Shown here: positions 57,851 through 60,000 of the stretch, in pieces | How positions within the stretch are numbered: the stretch's first letter is position 1 | How the letters are laid out: each line of letters starts with the position of its first letter | DNA from: Symbiodinium natans | Lineage: Eukaryota > Sar > Dinophyceae > Suessiales > Symbiodiniaceae | Assembly: GCA_905221605.1 (NCBI GenBank) | Contig: CAJNDS010002310.1 | Span: 255,001 to 315,000, forward strand | Length of the DNA: 60,000 bases | Reading direction: 5' to 3' | Notes under the pieces: generated by a model | Seen by the model: the letters and a program-made list of their open reading frames with translations, nothing else | Databases searched by the model: none | What the model was told of the DNA's origin: nothing | Position numbers and translations under genes: made by a program

Positions 57851-58479
57851 GGTCTCTTTTGTGCGGCTTTCCCCTTCTCATTGGCCTTCCTCTTCCGTCT
57901 ATCTTCCCGTGCCCCCGCGGGATGCGGGGAGCGTGGCGGGTTCCGGGGACGCTGGGGGTCGGGTGGGGCGGGGACGTGGGGCTGCAGGGGCGGGACGCGG
58001 CCTTGCAGAAGTTATCGTGCATGCGGGCAGGGGCGCTCTATGACATGGGACGCTTTTTGCGTATGACTGCATAGGCCACTGGATGTGCCAGGTGACACGG
58101 ACTTTTCTTATCGTGGGATGCCCCTGGCATCTCGATAGCTCAGGCCCAGTTTTCATTAGTTTGCGCATGTTTGCTCCTTTACCGTGCTTCGGTGCTTCGT
58201 ACCTTCCAAACTCCGAGTCTTGGTTGGGACCCTGCGCCGGGTTTGGCCCGGTGCGCTGTTTTAGCTCGCTCGGCTTAGTCACTCACGTTTCGTAATCGCC
58301 AGACTCTTATTCTTGACTCTGCTGCGTCCGTGCACTGTCGCGATTGGCACGCGATTCGCCGTCTCATGTTGAGTGGCAGCATTGTGGCTCCGGACAGTTT
58401 GCGAGCTGCCTGGTGCCCAAGACGGTCGCCATAGTTGTTTCACCATCCATCCCCTGCTGGTCAGCTGCAGGCGCCGGCG

Positions 58480-58640
58480 CGACCCTTGGTGGTGGGTGGT
58501 GAGGTGGTGTGGGGGTGGTGGGGGCGGGGGTGGCGGGGGCGGTGGGCGCGGGGGGTGGTGGGCGGGGTGGTGGTGGGGGTGGTGGGAGCGGGGGTGGGTG
58601 GTGTTGGGGTTGGGGGTGGTGGTGGGGTGGGGGTTGGCTG
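58480..58640 (+). repeat. GGTGGGGG G-rich minisatellite
   Basis: Units of GGTGGTGGGGGTGGTGGGGG type, 6-12 bp, on the top strand. Strong G-quadruplex potential. Gly/Trp or Pro/His frames are artefacts. Confidence 0.9.
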
Positions 58641-59119
58641 AGCTGCCACATGGCTCCTTCGGTGAAGTCCACAACCCTTCAGCCCGCTCCGTCATTTTGA
58701 CGTGCTCCGTCCTCGCACATCTTAGGATGCTCCCAGTTTGTTCCCCATGCCGCCCCATGAAGGAGTTAGCTCATCTCTCTTTTGGCAAACCTTGACTCTT
58801 ACCTTACTGGAAAATTGGGTTCGAAACAAAGGGCCCTCGCACCTCCTTAGCAGCTCGTCGTGGCTCCGCCTTGAGCTTTGCATCTGTGCTTGCCGGACGC
58901 CGGGGTCTGGGACTGGCTGGAGCGCCCCTACACAAGTGTCCAGACTCCAGACCGTGAGGCTTTGGCTCAAAACGTAGGGTCTAGCTTCTAGGAGGGATGT
59001 AGGACGCGCGGCGGCGGAACACGCGGGACGCGGCAATGCGGGGCACGCTTGGCGGGACGCACGGGACGAGAGATGCGGGGGATGGCCTCGCATGTTGATC
59101 CTGGGCTGTCAAGGGCACC

Positions 59120-59480
59120 ATTACTGCCTTTCAGAGGTCGGTGAGGCCCCCTACTTCATCATCGCCTTCGTCTCAGTTCGCTGTGCAAGGTATACTTGTG
59201 GAGAGCCGATTTTTCCGGAAATCAGAAACGACCCCCTTAGCTTTTTGAGGCCGTGGCCATTGGAGGCTTTGCGCTCTCCCTGCTCTCCATCTGTGTAAGC
59301 CAGGACCTTGAGACCTCTATTCCGGGGGGCTCTGGGAGCTGTGCTGGGTCGGGAGATGTCGTCTTCTTTGCTTCTGCCACCACCGGAGGCTTGATCTTCG
59401 TGAACCGCGATCTCTCCAAGGAGCCACAGGGCACCACAGGGCGCCACAGCATAGAGCCACTCAGGGAGCCCAGAGAATCT
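59120..59480 (+). CDS. Candidate exons of a membrane protein
   Basis: The piece at 59134-59190, after TTTCAG, reads EVGEAPYFIIAFVSVRCAR. The next piece at about 59250-59300 reads AVAIGGFALSLLSICVSQ. A later piece near 59380-59430 reads TGGLIFVNRDLSKEP. Two adjacent hydrophobic segments suggest transmembrane helices, but borders are not resolved and the - strand is also open here (59151-59546), so this is tentative. Confidence 0.35.
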
Positions 59481-59539
59481 CCAGGATGGCAATGGACTAT
59501 TCGCAGAGCCGACAGCCTCAGCAGCCGGCCCCAGACACT

Positions 59540-59637
59540 CTCTCACACTCTCTGAAGCTCACTCTCTCACTCTCTCACTCTCTCTCTCACTCCCTCTCAC
59601 TCTCTCACTCACTCTCTCTCACTCTCTCTCACTCCGC
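59540..59637 (+). repeat. CTCTCACT repeat
   Basis: About 12 copies of CTCTCACT or CACTCTCT. Confidence 0.9.
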
Positions 59638-60000
59638 CCCGTTTTGAGTCACCCCAATCAAAGCATTTGGAGACCAAGGCCCTTCTCGCTCAACGACTGC
59701 GCGCCTCAAGCCGAGAGAACCCACTCCTATTAGAAACAAAATGTTGTTCGCAACGGCTGTGGTGCTGCGGAAGCCTTTGGGAACCAGAGATAGCAGCCTC
59801 GATGCTTCCTTTTGCGCACGACGGTCTGCGAGTTGCCCAGGGGGTTTAGTCCACGGGCCCAAAGGGACTCGGTTTCTGGCTTGAGCCATACATAGCAGTG
59901 TTCGGGCACAAGCGAAATAGCAAGAGGTTATCCGTACGGCCATTCTCTACAAGCTCCTGGCAAGTTGGCTGAGGTTTCGACCAAGGGGGTGATACAGCGA

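Overview
The window looks like nuclear DNA of a dinoflagellate, most likely a Suessiales/Symbiodiniaceae-type alga. Four lines of evidence support this. Spliced genes can be rebuilt only if GC and GA intron donors are accepted beside GT. All credible host exons lie on the + strand, as in the unidirectional tandem gene arrays of dinoflagellates. Degenerate TTTAGGG-type repeats are present. A relic of the gag-pol element family common in these genomes sits at the left edge. No rRNA, tRNA, CRISPR or bacterial operon structure was seen. Species assignment is inference.

Layout. 1-2345 (- strand): frameshifted copia-like retroelement relic. 2.7-3.2 kb: interstitial telomere-like repeats. 4.4-8.4 kb: exons of an EF-hand protein, then a long unspliced reading frame of unknown function. 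8.5-13.4 kb: mostly satellite DNA (a 34-bp minisatellite, G-rich repeats, an ACGG-type minisatellite, a CA tract of about 350 bp). 14.2-26.8 kb: exons of one or more genes, the clearest being a leucine-rich-repeat protein at 18.6-22.5 kb whose ten LRR exons join in frame. 25.6-33.7 kb: dense tandem repeats (8-bp, 9-bp, 69-bp, about 100-bp and about 400-bp units). 34.7-46.5 kb: scattered good-quality exons of unidentified gene(s), including a duplicated two-part module. 46.75-54.27 kb: a 6-phosphofructokinase gene in many small exons. 54.80-56.12 kb: a complete three-exon gene for a probable plastid-targeted membrane protein (270 residues). 56.1-60 kb: weakly supported exons, including a probable membrane protein near the right end.

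The most informative part is the splicing. Across the three genes that can be rebuilt, 26 introns were placed by reading frame and protein-family continuity. About 16 begin with GC, 3 with GA and 7 with GT, and all end in AG. The phosphofructokinase gene includes 16-nt and 24-nt micro-exons. Both splice borders often share a short direct repeat built on AGG, the pattern expected of introner-type insertion. Introns and spacers carry long purine/pyrimidine simple repeats, so many long open frames in the window are translations of repeats, not genes.

No system clearly new to biology could be demonstrated. The strongest leads are the splice architecture, the 69-bp array open in several frames, and the palindromic 9-bp satellite.
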